DNA of 50,742 nt from Candidatus Amunia macphersoniae (GTDB lineage Bacteria; Chloroflexota; Dormibacteria; Aeolococcales; Aeolococcaceae). The notes below the pieces were generated by a model. It ran no database searches and was not told the origin of the DNA. It saw only the letters and a program-made list of their open reading frames with translations. The stretch spans positions 1 through 50,742 of the forward strand of contig JAEKNN010000023.1 in NCBI GenBank assembly GCA_016464795.1, read 5' to 3'. Positions within the stretch are counted from its first letter, which is position 1. Each line of letters begins with the position of its first letter. Below are positions 35,279 through 43,711 of the stretch, piece by piece. The position numbers and the translations under genes are program-made.

Positions 35279-36040
35279 TCACCCACTGCCCTGGATTGCC
35301 TGCGGCAGAGCTGCGTCGGAATGGAGCAGCCTGCCCTCGCGATCCATCGCCGCCGGTCGACCCAGGTGGTAGCCCTGCCCCAGCCGAATGCCGGTCGCGA
35401 CGACGATCTGGGCCATCCCCTCGTGCTCGATGCCCTCCGCGATCGGGGTGGGCCAACCTCGAAGGGCGCGGGCCGCAGTGCGCTCCGCGAGTCCCCGCTG
35501 CGCCGGGTCTGCCATGGCCGCGACCACAGTCCGCGAGAGCTTGACGAAGTCGGGCTGCTCGACCGACGAGCTCAGCACATCCTCGTCGGACTCCTCCACC
35601 CCGACGGCGATCAGAACACCCCGACGCCTGTATGGTTGGAGGAGCTCCATGAGCGCCCCGACGTCAGGCACGGACGCGGGACGGACAACCTCGACGACGG
35701 TCGCCGCCATCGAACGTCCGGCGTCGACGAGCAGTTGGACGAGCGCCTCGGCATCGGCATCTGCGCTCTGCAAGGCATCAGGGTTGAGGTTCAGCGACAG
35801 GAACGGACCGACATCCATGAAACGCGAGCCGTCGAGCGCGGCACGCCGGCACAGCCAGTCGAGATCGCGAGTGACACCCTGGGCGCGCGCAGTGCGAAAG
35901 AACTCCTCGACGCTGCCGTCGTCGGCAACGTTGGCGGGACGGGCCAGCGCTTCGAAGCCGACGACTGACCGGTTGGCCAGGTGGACGATCGGCTGGTACA
36001 CGGCACGCACGTGTTGCCGGGTGAGGACGCGGGCGAGCAC
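35279..36040 (-). CDS. Degenerate EAL-domain protein
   Basis: About 253 aa, a single EAL domain. The EAL signature (residues 30-32), N85, E117, K168 and E202 are kept, but the DDFGTG loop is AVGVEESDED, so the two metal-binding aspartates of catalysis are lost. C-terminal GQGYHLGRP is normal. It is probably a c-di-GMP receptor or an inactive regulator. GTG 36040 is the best start; the longer frame overlaps the ogt gene. Confidence 0.72.
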   Translation of the reverse strand: MLARVLTRQHVRAVYQPIVHLANRSVVGFEALARPANVADDGSVEEFFRTARAQGVTRDLDWLCRRAALDGSRFMDVGPFLSLNLNPDALQSADADAEALVQLLVDAGRSMAATVVEVVRPASVPDVGALMELLQPYRRRGVLIAVGVEESDEDVLSSSVEQPDFVKLSRTVVAAMADPAQRGLAERTAARALRGWPTPIAEGIEHEGMAQIVVATGIRLGQGYHLGRPAAMDREGRLLHSDAALPQAIQGSG

Positions 36041-36105
36041 ACCGTTCCAGTTTCCCGCGCCGCGCTTCTTGATCGTCCTGCCTCCATGGGCCGCCGGGCT
36101 CGATC

Positions 36106-36636
36106 CTACGCGCAGACGGCCTGTTGCGCGCCACCAGCTGCTGTCGACCGACAGCTTTCGTGCTCGAGCAGGCGGAGCTTGATGTCGAGGCCATAGTAAT
36201 AACCACCCAGCGTGCCATCGCCGCGCACAATGCGGTGACAGGGAATGAACAGGCAGATGGCGTTGCGCGCGCAGGCGGACGCCGCCGCACGCACCGCACG
36301 CGGCGCACCGGCCCGGGCGGCGAGCTCGCCGTAGCTGACAGTCGTCCCCGGGGCGACGCTGCGCATCACCGCCCACACCCTGCTGTGAAACGGACCACCC
36401 GGTTGGCTCACCTGAACCTCGTCGAGCGCGCCGACGTCGCCGGCGAGGTACCTGCGCAGGGCCACCGCTGCCGGCATCTCCCCACGGCGGACTGCCTGGT
36501 CGCGTAGGTCGGGCGACAGACGGTCGCGCAACTGGTCGAGGTCAGCGCTGAAAGAGGCGACGTGCAGACACGTCTGGCTGCCGATCAGCGACATGTCCCC
36601 AAAGGGGGTGGCGACTGTGGTGACGAGAAGGGTCAT
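36106..36636 (-). CDS. ogt: Methylated-DNA--protein-cysteine methyltransferase
   Basis: A 176-aa suicide repair enzyme that removes methyl groups from O6-methylguanine. The active-site Cys133 is in IPCHRIV, preceded by TTVSYGELAARAG (DNA-binding helix) and followed by the GYYYGLDIKLRLLEHE end. ATG overlaps the Ada/AlkA stop (ATGA). With that fusion it rebuilds the three activities of an Ada regulon in two genes. Confidence 0.94.
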   Translation of the reverse strand: MTLLVTTVATPFGDMSLIGSQTCLHVASFSADLDQLRDRLSPDLRDQAVRRGEMPAAVALRRYLAGDVGALDEVQVSQPGGPFHSRVWAVMRSVAPGTTVSYGELAARAGAPRAVRAAASACARNAICLFIPCHRIVRGDGTLGGYYYGLDIKLRLLEHESCRSTAAGGAQQAVCA

Positions 36637-38117
36637 GGCGATGTCTCCAAGGATGCGCTGGTGGATGCGGGGGTTGGGTGAGCTGAGCTGTTCCAGAGGT
36701 GGATGGCGGCATAGGCGCGCCAGGGACGCCAGCGCTCGGCGCGGACTGTCAGAGCCGCGCTGTCGCCTCCGCCGACAGCGGCGAAAGCACGGCGCAGCCC
36801 CAGGTCGCCGGTCGGGAAGGCGTCGGGGTGGCGCAGGCCGCGCATGGCGATGTATGCGGCTGTCCATCGCCCGATACCGCGGATCGACAGCAGCCGGCCA
36901 GTGAGCTGATCGGCATCCCCGCCGGCGCCCAGGTCGAGGTCACCCCGGGCCACGGCCTCGCAGAGACGTAGCAGAGTTGCCGCCCGTTCTGAGGTGAGCC
37001 CGAGGAAGCCCAGGTCGGCGGGGGCGATCGACCCCGCCGTGGGGAAGAGACGATCCACACCGTGCCTGCTCCGGGGCAGCTGCCTGCCCAGCCTCGCACT
37101 GAGCCGCGAGGCCAGCGCGCTGCCCCGCGCTACCGACACCTGCTGGCCGAGCACAGCCCGAATCGCGATCTCCTCTGCGTCCGCCCCACCGGGCACCCGC
37201 AGACCGCGCTGGGCAGCGACCAGGGGAGCGAGCAGCGGGTCGGCGCAGAGGACATCGGAGATCGACTCCGGGTCGGCGTCGACGTCGAAGAGCCGCCGGC
37301 ACCTGTCGACGGCGCAACCGAGGTCACGAACATCATCCAGCCAGAGTCGCGCCACCAGGTGGGTGGGCTGGGGCTGGAGCTCGACCACCGCAGCGCCGTG
37401 GGCGAGCCACAGGCTGCGGGTGAGGGCGGTCGCGGAGCTCACCTCGACACCGGTGACAGCCCGGGCCGCGAAGAACCGGAGCAGGGCCTGGCCGTCGAAG
37501 GGCGGGCGAACCCCCAGGCGGAGCACGATGGCGCCGTCACCATCGTGCCCGGTGGTGCCACCGCGGCGCAGCTCGGTGGGTGTACCGCTGGTGCCGGCCA
37601 GGACCTCGCTGTTGAACTGCCTGAGCGACGAGTAGCCTGCGCTGTAGGCGACGTCGGTGATCGGCATGGGGGTCTGCTCGATCAGAGTGCGGGCGGTCTG
37701 CAGCCGCCGCGTCCTCGCCAGCGTCAGCGGCCCGGCCCCGACGGCCTCGGACAACACGCGGTGCAGGTGACGCTGGCTGACCTGGAGAGAGCGGGCCACC
37801 GTGGCCACGCCGGCGCCGCCGTCCGCAGCTCCGGAGGCGATCAACCGTAGGGCGCGATCGGCGACACGTTCCCCGCCGCCGGGCTGGAGCGAGCCGGGAG
37901 CGAGGTGGGGGCGGCAGCGCAGGCAAGCGCGAAACCCGGCGGCCTCCGCCGCAGCCGCGCTGGCGTAGAAGCGAACGTTGGCCCGCTTGGGAGTCCGAGC
38001 CGGGCAGACCGGACGGCAGTAGATCCCGGTGCTGGTCACGGCGGTGAAGAACCTGCCGTCGAAACGGTCGTCGCGGCTGGCGATCGCCCGGTAGCATGCC
38101 TCGAAGTCGTCGTGCAT
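36633..38117 (-). CDS. alkA: Ada-N/AraC/AlkA fusion: DNA-3-methyladenine glycosylase with alkylation-sensor domain
   Basis: A 494-aa protein in three parts. Residues 1-80 form the Ada methylphosphotriester domain with zinc cysteines C34, C38, C65 and C68. Residues about 90-190 form an AraC-type double helix-turn-helix. Residues 200-490 are AlkA with the HhH LLSIRGIGRWTAAYIAMRGL and the catalytic Asp in FPTGDLGLRRAF. It should sense methylated DNA phosphate, activate transcription and excise alkylated bases. ATG 38117; the frame extending upstream to 38438 lacks homology. Confidence 0.92.
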   Translation of the reverse strand: MHDDFEACYRAIASRDDRFDGRFFTAVTSTGIYCRPVCPARTPKRANVRFYASAAAAEAAGFRACLRCRPHLAPGSLQPGGGERVADRALRLIASGAADGGAGVATVARSLQVSQRHLHRVLSEAVGAGPLTLARTRRLQTARTLIEQTPMPITDVAYSAGYSSLRQFNSEVLAGTSGTPTELRRGGTTGHDGDGAIVLRLGVRPPFDGQALLRFFAARAVTGVEVSSATALTRSLWLAHGAAVVELQPQPTHLVARLWLDDVRDLGCAVDRCRRLFDVDADPESISDVLCADPLLAPLVAAQRGLRVPGGADAEEIAIRAVLGQQVSVARGSALASRLSARLGRQLPRSRHGVDRLFPTAGSIAPADLGFLGLTSERAATLLRLCEAVARGDLDLGAGGDADQLTGRLLSIRGIGRWTAAYIAMRGLRHPDAFPTGDLGLRRAFAAVGGGDSAALTVRAERWRPWRAYAAIHLWNSSAHPTPASTSASLETSP

Positions 38118-38313
38118 GGGGCCCAGCATGGGCCTTGTCCAGCGGCTCTGCTGGCGGTTTTCGGACCTAGTGGAGTGCGGACGCCATGGCGATGCCGAAC
38201 GGCCCGTGGCCGGCGCCGCGGCGCCCAGCGAGGGGCTGGGACGCGCGGCCATGCGCGGGCCGTCCGGGAACGCCAGAGGGCCCCGTTTCCCTGCCGCCCC
38301 ATATGATCTCACC
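38118..38313. promoter_or_regulatory. Divergent intergenic region of the alkA and membrane-protein genes
   Basis: No gene seen. TATGAT (38302-38307) is 6 nt before the ATG of the plus-strand gene, a near-consensus -10 for a leaderless mRNA. An Ada-type activation site for the minus gene would be expected here but I cannot single one out. Confidence 0.45.
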
Positions 38314-38850
38314 ATGAATTTCACACCCAACCGCCCGCGGTCGTTGATTCCGCCCGGCACGTTCGCGCAACTTCGCTGGTGGTCTGGTCGCCAGCGTGCC
38401 GTTGCAGCCTCGGTGGCCGTGGTCACGTTCGTGCTCATCGGCGAGGTGGGTCAAACGCTGCCCAACACCGCACACGGACGTTCGTACGCGGTGGAGTGGT
38501 GGAACTACTTCACACTGGTCATGTCCGCGGTACTCCTGGGCCTCATCGCCGGAACCTTCGTGGTGCGCGCCGGACGGCGCATCGCGGCCGGCGCGGGAGG
38601 TGGTGCCGTGGGGACGATCGGTGCGATCGCCATGGCCTGCCCGGTCTGCAGCCCTCTCGCCATCCCGCTGCTGGGGACTGGGGGGGCGCTCACGTTCCTC
38701 ACCCCGCATCGCGCCCTGATCAGCCTGGCGTCCGTGCTTCTGCTGGCGGTGACACTCCTGCTGCGCCTGCGCGCCTCGACCCGCTGCGCGGTTGCGCCGG
38801 CATCCCCACCGAACGTGAGAACCGGCGCCACCGTGGCGTCGGGCACCTGA
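38314..38850 (+). CDS. Polytopic membrane protein, hypothetical
   Basis: About 178 aa with four or five hydrophobic helices. A CPVCSPLAIPLLG motif precedes the last two helices; a Cys-Pro-x-Cys in a membrane helix could be redox-active. Not recognised. No Shine-Dalgarno; start chosen from the -10 spacing. Confidence 0.7.
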   Translation: MNFTPNRPRSLIPPGTFAQLRWWSGRQRAVAASVAVVTFVLIGEVGQTLPNTAHGRSYAVEWWNYFTLVMSAVLLGLIAGTFVVRAGRRIAAGAGGGAVGTIGAIAMACPVCSPLAIPLLGTGGALTFLTPHRALISLASVLLLAVTLLLRLRASTRCAVAPASPPNVRTGATVASGT

Positions 38851-38974
38851 TTCCTCCGCGACCATCGGTGGTCAGGGTGGCCGCGCTTGATACGTGGCTT
38901 CGCATGCGGTACCCCCAACCTGCATGATGCTCACCGGCCTGACCGGGCCGAGCCGTTCGCGCCCGAAAACAGCC
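38851..38974. other. Upstream of the four-gene operon, no gene seen
   Basis: Possible -35 TTGATA at 38887-38892 followed 17 bp later by the weak TACCCC; the promoter is not clear. Confidence 0.3.
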
Positions 38975-38992
38975 CCGTGAGCTTGGTCACGG
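38975..38992. promoter_or_regulatory. CRP/FNR-type operator
   Basis: CCGTGA-GCTTGG-TCACGG, a perfect palindrome of the form GTGA-N6-TCAC, 24 nt before the flavoprotein start. This is the core of the CRP-family consensus. Regulator identity is inferred only. Confidence 0.5.
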
Positions 38993-39016
38993 CACAACCG
39001 ACTGGGAGAGAGCCAC

Positions 39017-40150
39017 ATGTCCGTCACTGATGTCACGCGCACCGACCTACAACCCGTCCTCGATGCTGCCCGGGAGAACGCTCTCGACGTTGATCGCAGC
39101 GGCCGCTTTCCCCGGGAGGCGGTGGCCGCCCTGAGGTCGTCCGGGTTGCTCGGGCTCACCGCCCCCACCGAACTCGGGGGCATGGGTGGAGGCCCCGGGG
39201 ACTTCATCGAGACGGTCAGCGCCCTTGCCGGCGCCTGTGGGTCGACCGCGATGGTGTACCTGATGCACGTGGTGGCGATGATGCCGGTGCTGGTAGCAAC
39301 GCCCGAGGGCTTGCCCGACCTGCCACGGCAACTGGCCACCGGTGAGAAGTTTGCCAGTCTCGCCCTGAGCGAGAAGGGGTCGCGGAGCCACTTCTGGGCA
39401 CCGGTCTCCCGCCAGGCACGTCAGAACGGGAGCGTCCGGCTGGAGGCTGACAAGAGTTGGGTCACCTCCGCCGGCGAAGCCGACGTCATCGTGGCGTCGT
39501 GCCTGGTCTCGGAGGCCGGGTCTGCAGACAGTGACCTCTTCGTCGTGCCGACCGCGACCGCGGGGGTAACCGTGGCCGGACCATGGACGGGGATGGGACT
39601 GCGCGGCAATGCCTCGTCACCAATCGCGCTCGACACCACCATCCCCTACGACTACCGCCTGGGCAAGCCCGGCGAGGGCTTCCGCCTGATGATGGAGGTG
39701 ATCCTCCCGTGGTTCAACATCGGCAACGCGGCGGTGTCGTTGGGACTCGCGCAGGCGGCGTGTGACGCGGCCGTGCAGCACTGCACCGGCGCCCGCCTCG
39801 AGCACCTCGACCAGGCGCTCGCCGATCTGCCGACGGTGCGCGCCCAGTTGGCGCGGATGCACATCCTGTTGGACACCCAGCGGACCTACCTGCGTGCGGT
39901 CGCCGCGTCTGTGGCGGCACCCGACGACACCACGCCGCTGCGCGTGCTCGCCAGCAAGGCGGCAGCCAACGAGGCCGCCCTGACCATCACCGACATTGCC
40001 ATGCGGGTGTGCGGTGGCGCCGCGTTCTCGCAGCATCTCGCCGTCGACCGTTACTTCCGCGACGCTCGTGCCGGCTTCGTCATGGCCCCGACCGCCGACG
40101 CGTTGTACGACTTCTACGGCAAGGCCATCACCGGCCGGCCGCTGTTCTGA
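39017..40150 (+). CDS. Acyl-CoA-dehydrogenase-like flavoprotein
   Basis: A 377-aa flavoprotein of the ACAD fold: N-terminal helical domain with RSSGLLGLTAPTELGGMG, the middle beta-domain with LSEKGSRSHFWAP and the C-terminal helical domain with IAMRVCGGAAFSQHLAVDRYFRDARAG. No signal peptide. In the absence of beta-oxidation neighbours it may be a flavin-dependent monooxygenase of the DszC/SoxC type rather than a CoA-ester dehydrogenase. ATG has GGGAGAG upstream. First gene of a four-gene operon; 11 bp to the next gene. Confidence 0.86.
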   Translation: MSVTDVTRTDLQPVLDAARENALDVDRSGRFPREAVAALRSSGLLGLTAPTELGGMGGGPGDFIETVSALAGACGSTAMVYLMHVVAMMPVLVATPEGLPDLPRQLATGEKFASLALSEKGSRSHFWAPVSRQARQNGSVRLEADKSWVTSAGEADVIVASCLVSEAGSADSDLFVVPTATAGVTVAGPWTGMGLRGNASSPIALDTTIPYDYRLGKPGEGFRLMMEVILPWFNIGNAAVSLGLAQAACDAAVQHCTGARLEHLDQALADLPTVRAQLARMHILLDTQRTYLRAVAASVAAPDDTTPLRVLASKAAANEAALTITDIAMRVCGGAAFSQHLAVDRYFRDARAGFVMAPTADALYDFYGKAITGRPLF

Positions 40151-40161
40151 GGGTGCCGGAG

Positions 40162-40971
40162 ATGTCCAAGCCGATGCTCGTCGGAGCAGTTGCCTACACC
40201 GCCAACGTGGTGCCCATCTGGGAAGGAATGCGTGAGTACTTCCGTGACAGCCCCGCGGAGATGGACTTTGTCCTCTACTCCAACTACGAGCGGCAGGTGG
40301 AGTCGCTGCTCGCCGGGCACATCGACATCGCCTGGAACACCAACCTGGCGTGGGTGCGGACCGCGATGATCACCGAGGGCGCATGCCGCGCGCTGGCCAT
40401 GCGCGACATCGATGCTGCCTTCCGCACCGTCCTGGTGAGCAGGGCGGGCAGCGCATTCGAGGGCATCGACGCGCTCCGCGGCAAGCGGCTCGCGCTGGGC
40501 TCGCGTGATTCCGCGCATGCCGCCATCCTGCCCATGCACTTCCTGGCCGATGCCGGGCTTTCGGGCCAGGTGGAGATCCTTCGTTTCAACACCGACGTGG
40601 GCAAACACGGTGATACCGGCCGCAGTGAGTTGGACGCCCTCCGCGCCGTGCTCGACGACCAAGCGGACGCCGCGGCACTCGGCATCACAACCTGGGATGC
40701 GATCGGACGCGACCAGCTCATGCCCGGAGCGCTTGAGGTGTTCTGGACGTCGCCGATCTATTCGCACTGCAACTTCACCACTTTGCCGAATCTGGACGAG
40801 GAGCATGCCCAGCGCTGGGTGGATCACCTGATGGCGATGAGCTGGGACGTGCCGGAACATCGTCGCGTCCTCGAGATGGAGGGGTTGCGGCAGTGGGTGA
40901 CACCGCGCCTGGAGGGCTACGCCTCGCTGTTCGACGCCGTCAACGAGCAGCAGATCCCGGTGCGGTGGTAG
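40162..40971 (+). CDS. PhnD-fold periplasmic-binding-protein-like, cytosolic
   Basis: About 269 aa in the PhnD (phosphate/phosphonate binding) superfamily: VGAVAYTANVVPIWEGM, YSNYERQVESLLAGHIDIAWNTN, LRGKRLALGSRDSAHAAIL. It has no signal peptide or lipobox, and no ABC permease or ATPase gene is near. It may therefore be a cytosolic binding protein or an enzyme of this fold, as with MqnA/MqnD and THI5. Substrate unknown. ATG 40162 or GTG 40153. Confidence 0.78.
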   Translation: MSKPMLVGAVAYTANVVPIWEGMREYFRDSPAEMDFVLYSNYERQVESLLAGHIDIAWNTNLAWVRTAMITEGACRALAMRDIDAAFRTVLVSRAGSAFEGIDALRGKRLALGSRDSAHAAILPMHFLADAGLSGQVEILRFNTDVGKHGDTGRSELDALRAVLDDQADAAALGITTWDAIGRDQLMPGALEVFWTSPIYSHCNFTTLPNLDEEHAQRWVDHLMAMSWDVPEHRRVLEMEGLRQWVTPRLEGYASLFDAVNEQQIPVRW

Positions 40972-40974
40972 TCG

Positions 40975-41970
40975 ATGGCGATCATTCTCGACCTCGTCGA
41001 ACAGATGGCGCCGCTCGCGGAGGGTATGCGGACGCGCGTCTCGATGACCTCAGCAGCTGACATCGACCACGCCCGGGCCTGGTGTGAGCGCTCGGGCAAC
41101 ACGCTGGTGGCTGCCGACGACGGATGGCTCACCGTGCAACGCGGCCGGGCGACGTCCGCCGCGGCCCCGGTGCCGGCGGCTCGCCGCCCCGGCGTTCGCC
41201 TGTGGATCTACACGAACTTCGACTGCAACCTGGAATGCTCGTACTGCTGCGTGCGCTCCTCGCCTCGCGCGGCGCGGCGCGCGCTGGGAGCTGAGCTCAT
41301 CACCCAGCTCGCGTTGGAGGCGGTGGACGCCGGCGTGCAGGAGATCTACCTGACCGGCGGTGAGCCCTTCATCGTTCCCGACATCGGCGAGTCCATCCGC
41401 GCCTGCGCGGAGCGCCTGCCCACCACCGTGCTCACCAACGCGATGCTGTTCAAGGGGCGCCGGCTCGAGGTGCTCAAGTCGCTGCCGCGCACCAACCTAG
41501 CGTTGCAGATCAGCCTCGACTCGCCCACCCCCGAGCGCCACGACCGCAACCGTGGCGCCGGTTCGTGGCTGCGCACGGTAGAGGGCATCCAGCTTGTGCT
41601 CGAGCTGGGGTTCCGGGTGCGCATCGCCGCGACCGTCGACCCCGCCGACAAGCAGGCGGTCGCTGACGAGCCGCGCTTCCACGAACTGCTCGATGAGTGG
41701 GCCATAGCTCATGACGACCGGTTGATCCGGCCCTGGGCACAGCGCGGCAACGCCGACCACGGGACCGTCGTGACCCAGGAGGCAGTCATCCCAGAGGTGA
41801 CCGTCACCGCTGAAGGGGTCTACTGGCACCCCGTGGCGGCCACTGATCCAGACATGCTGGTCACCACAGCCATCCTGCCGCTGCGGGCAGCGATCGACCT
41901 GGTATCAACAAGATTCGATACACAGCGGGAGAGCGCGGCAACGGCGGCGGAGCTCTTCCCGTGTGCCTGA
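40975..41970 (+). CDS. Radical SAM enzyme with TusA-like N-terminal domain
   Basis: A 331-aa protein. Residues 1-57 (LDLVEQMAPLAEGMRTRVSM, then DHARAWCERSGNTLVA and WLTVQRG) fit a TusA-like two-layer domain without the CPxP cysteine. Residues 75-320 form a radical SAM barrel with the 4Fe-4S motif C84-x3-C88-x2-C91, an extra C92, and GGEP at 128-131. The SPASM cysteine cluster is absent; one Cys stands at the C-terminal end (ELFPCA). It should make a 5'-deoxyadenosyl radical on an unknown substrate. Three bp after the PhnD-like gene. Confidence 0.85.
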   Translation: MAIILDLVEQMAPLAEGMRTRVSMTSAADIDHARAWCERSGNTLVAADDGWLTVQRGRATSAAAPVPAARRPGVRLWIYTNFDCNLECSYCCVRSSPRAARRALGAELITQLALEAVDAGVQEIYLTGGEPFIVPDIGESIRACAERLPTTVLTNAMLFKGRRLEVLKSLPRTNLALQISLDSPTPERHDRNRGAGSWLRTVEGIQLVLELGFRVRIAATVDPADKQAVADEPRFHELLDEWAIAHDDRLIRPWAQRGNADHGTVVTQEAVIPEVTVTAEGVYWHPVAATDPDMLVTTAILPLRAAIDLVSTRFDTQRESAATAAELFPCA

Positions 41971-41981
41971 GGAGGTAGACA

Positions 41982-42512
41982 ATGCTGAACACCCTGAGCG
42001 CGTCGGCGCTGCTGCACCGCTACCGCATCGTGCTGGTGACGGTGCGAGCCTTTCTCGGGATCGTCTATCTCAGCAACGGACTGGCCAAGCTCTTCAGCCT
42101 TCACTCGCTGACCATCGGTCCCTGGAAGTCGTACCTCATCAACAGGACCGATGCTCTCGGGATCCAGCGCTCGAACACCGTCAAAGCCCCCGGGTTCCTG
42201 CACGACCTGGGCAACGTGGTGGTCGATCACTGGGATGTGCTGCAGTGGCTGCTCACGGTCGGCGAGATATCGGTGGGCTTGGGGCTGATCCTCGGACTGC
42301 TGAGCCAGGTCAGCGCTGCCGGCGGGTTCATCCTCGCGTTCTCAACCTTCGTCTTCGCGCTCGGATCGGGTGTCTGGACGTATGACTACCTGTTCGAGCC
42401 CGTCATCCTGCTCGCTCTCGTTTTCGCCCCCGGCCTTCCCGGGTTGGATTCGCGCCTTCCGTGGGGACGCCTTCGGGGGACGAAGGACACCACCGCGCCC
42501 ATCAGACAGTAG
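41982..42512 (+). CDS. DoxX-family membrane protein
   Basis: A 176-aa protein with four transmembrane helices and the DoxX start FLGIVYLSNGLAKLF. The family includes the DoxD subunit of thiosulfate:quinone oxidoreductase and many electron-transfer or redox-linked membrane proteins. AGGAGG lies 6 nt before the ATG. Last gene of the flavoprotein/PhnD-like/radical SAM operon; it may link that pathway to the quinone pool. Confidence 0.85.
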   Translation: MLNTLSASALLHRYRIVLVTVRAFLGIVYLSNGLAKLFSLHSLTIGPWKSYLINRTDALGIQRSNTVKAPGFLHDLGNVVVDHWDVLQWLLTVGEISVGLGLILGLLSQVSAAGGFILAFSTFVFALGSGVWTYDYLFEPVILLALVFAPGLPGLDSRLPWGRLRGTKDTTAPIRQ

Positions 42513-42564
42513 GTGGTGGCGACGAAGAGGAACATCTCACTGCCACGCTCCAGGGGAGCAGCCC

Positions 42565-43563
42565 TTAGCGTGGAGTGTCGCGGGCTTCAGTGGCCCCGTC
42601 GAGACTGAGGACCACCTTGCCGATGGCACGGCGCTCGTCGATCAGGCGCAGCGCCGCGGCGGCATCGGCGAGAGGATAGGAGGCACCCACCACCGGTCGC
42701 ACAGCGCCGGAATCGATCATCGGCTGCAGACCCTCAGCGGTGGCTGCGAACAGACCGGGGTCACCACCCAGCCACGCGCCCCACGCCGCTCCGACGATCG
42801 AGATGTTGCGTAGCAGGAGGCGGTTGGCCGCGACCGTGGGGATGCGACCATCGGTGAAACCCACCACCACCAGGCGGCCACCGGGGGCGAGGCAGCGCAG
42901 GCTCTCGTCGAATCGGTCGCCGCCGACCGGGTCGACGATCACGTCGGCGCCGCGGCCGTTGTTGAGGGCGCGCACCTCGGCGGCCCAGTCGCCACCGCTG
43001 TCGATGGTGCCGTCGGCGCCGGCGGCGCGCGCCATGTCAGCCTTCTCCCGGCTGCTGGTGATCCCCACGACGGTCGCACCGAGCGCTGTGGCCACCTGGA
43101 TGGCGGCCGTCCCCACCCCACCGGCCGCGCCGTGCACCACCACGGTCTCGCCCGTGACCAGCGCGGCGCGCCGGGTCAGCGCGAAGTGCGCTGTGTGGTA
43201 GTTGAGGATGAACCCCGCGCCCTGCTCGACGCTGAACCCGGCAGGCAGAGCACAGGTCAGCGCCGGCGGAGCCGCGGCCACCTCGGCGAAACCGCCGAGC
43301 ATGGTGACCGCCATGACCCGCTCCCCGGGTGCGAAACCGCTGTCTGGGGGCGCGCTCCGCACGGTGCCGGCGACCTCCACGCCGGGCACGAAGGGCAGCG
43401 GTGGCTTCATCTGGTAGAGGCCTCGGCTCATCAGCACATCCGGGAAGCTGACGCCGGCGGCGGCCACGTCGATGACCACTTGGCCCTCACCCTGGGGCTC
43501 GGCAACATCAGCCTGGCGGAGGCCGTCGGGACCGTCGAGCGATTCGATCCGCTGAGCTCGCAT
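42565..43563 (-). CDS. NADPH:quinone oxidoreductase-like (MDR family)
   Basis: A 332-aa zinc-free medium-chain reductase. NADPH site HGAAGGVGTAAIQVA, quinone-reductase start PDVLMSRGLYQMKPPLPFVPGVEVAG and C-terminal LIDERRAIGKVVL. It reduces a quinone or enone. ATG 43563 is the conserved start; the frame continues upstream to 43629 without homology. Converges with the DoxX gene, 52 bp apart. Confidence 0.9.
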   Translation of the reverse strand: MRAQRIESLDGPDGLRQADVAEPQGEGQVVIDVAAAGVSFPDVLMSRGLYQMKPPLPFVPGVEVAGTVRSAPPDSGFAPGERVMAVTMLGGFAEVAAAPPALTCALPAGFSVEQGAGFILNYHTAHFALTRRAALVTGETVVVHGAAGGVGTAAIQVATALGATVVGITSSREKADMARAAGADGTIDSGGDWAAEVRALNNGRGADVIVDPVGGDRFDESLRCLAPGGRLVVVGFTDGRIPTVAANRLLLRNISIVGAAWGAWLGGDPGLFAATAEGLQPMIDSGAVRPVVGASYPLADAAAALRLIDERRAIGKVVLSLDGATEARDTPR

Positions 43564-43711
43564 CGCCGGGGATGATGGCAGTTGGTGGGTGTGCCGGGAA
43601 CCGCCCAGGCGTCGGTGCGGCACAATCACCGTAGGTGGCGCCGGCCCCCGGCGTGGCGATGCGCCCGGCCCACAGCTTCACTTGCAGCCCAGGAGGGATT
43701 GGTTCGCCGTG

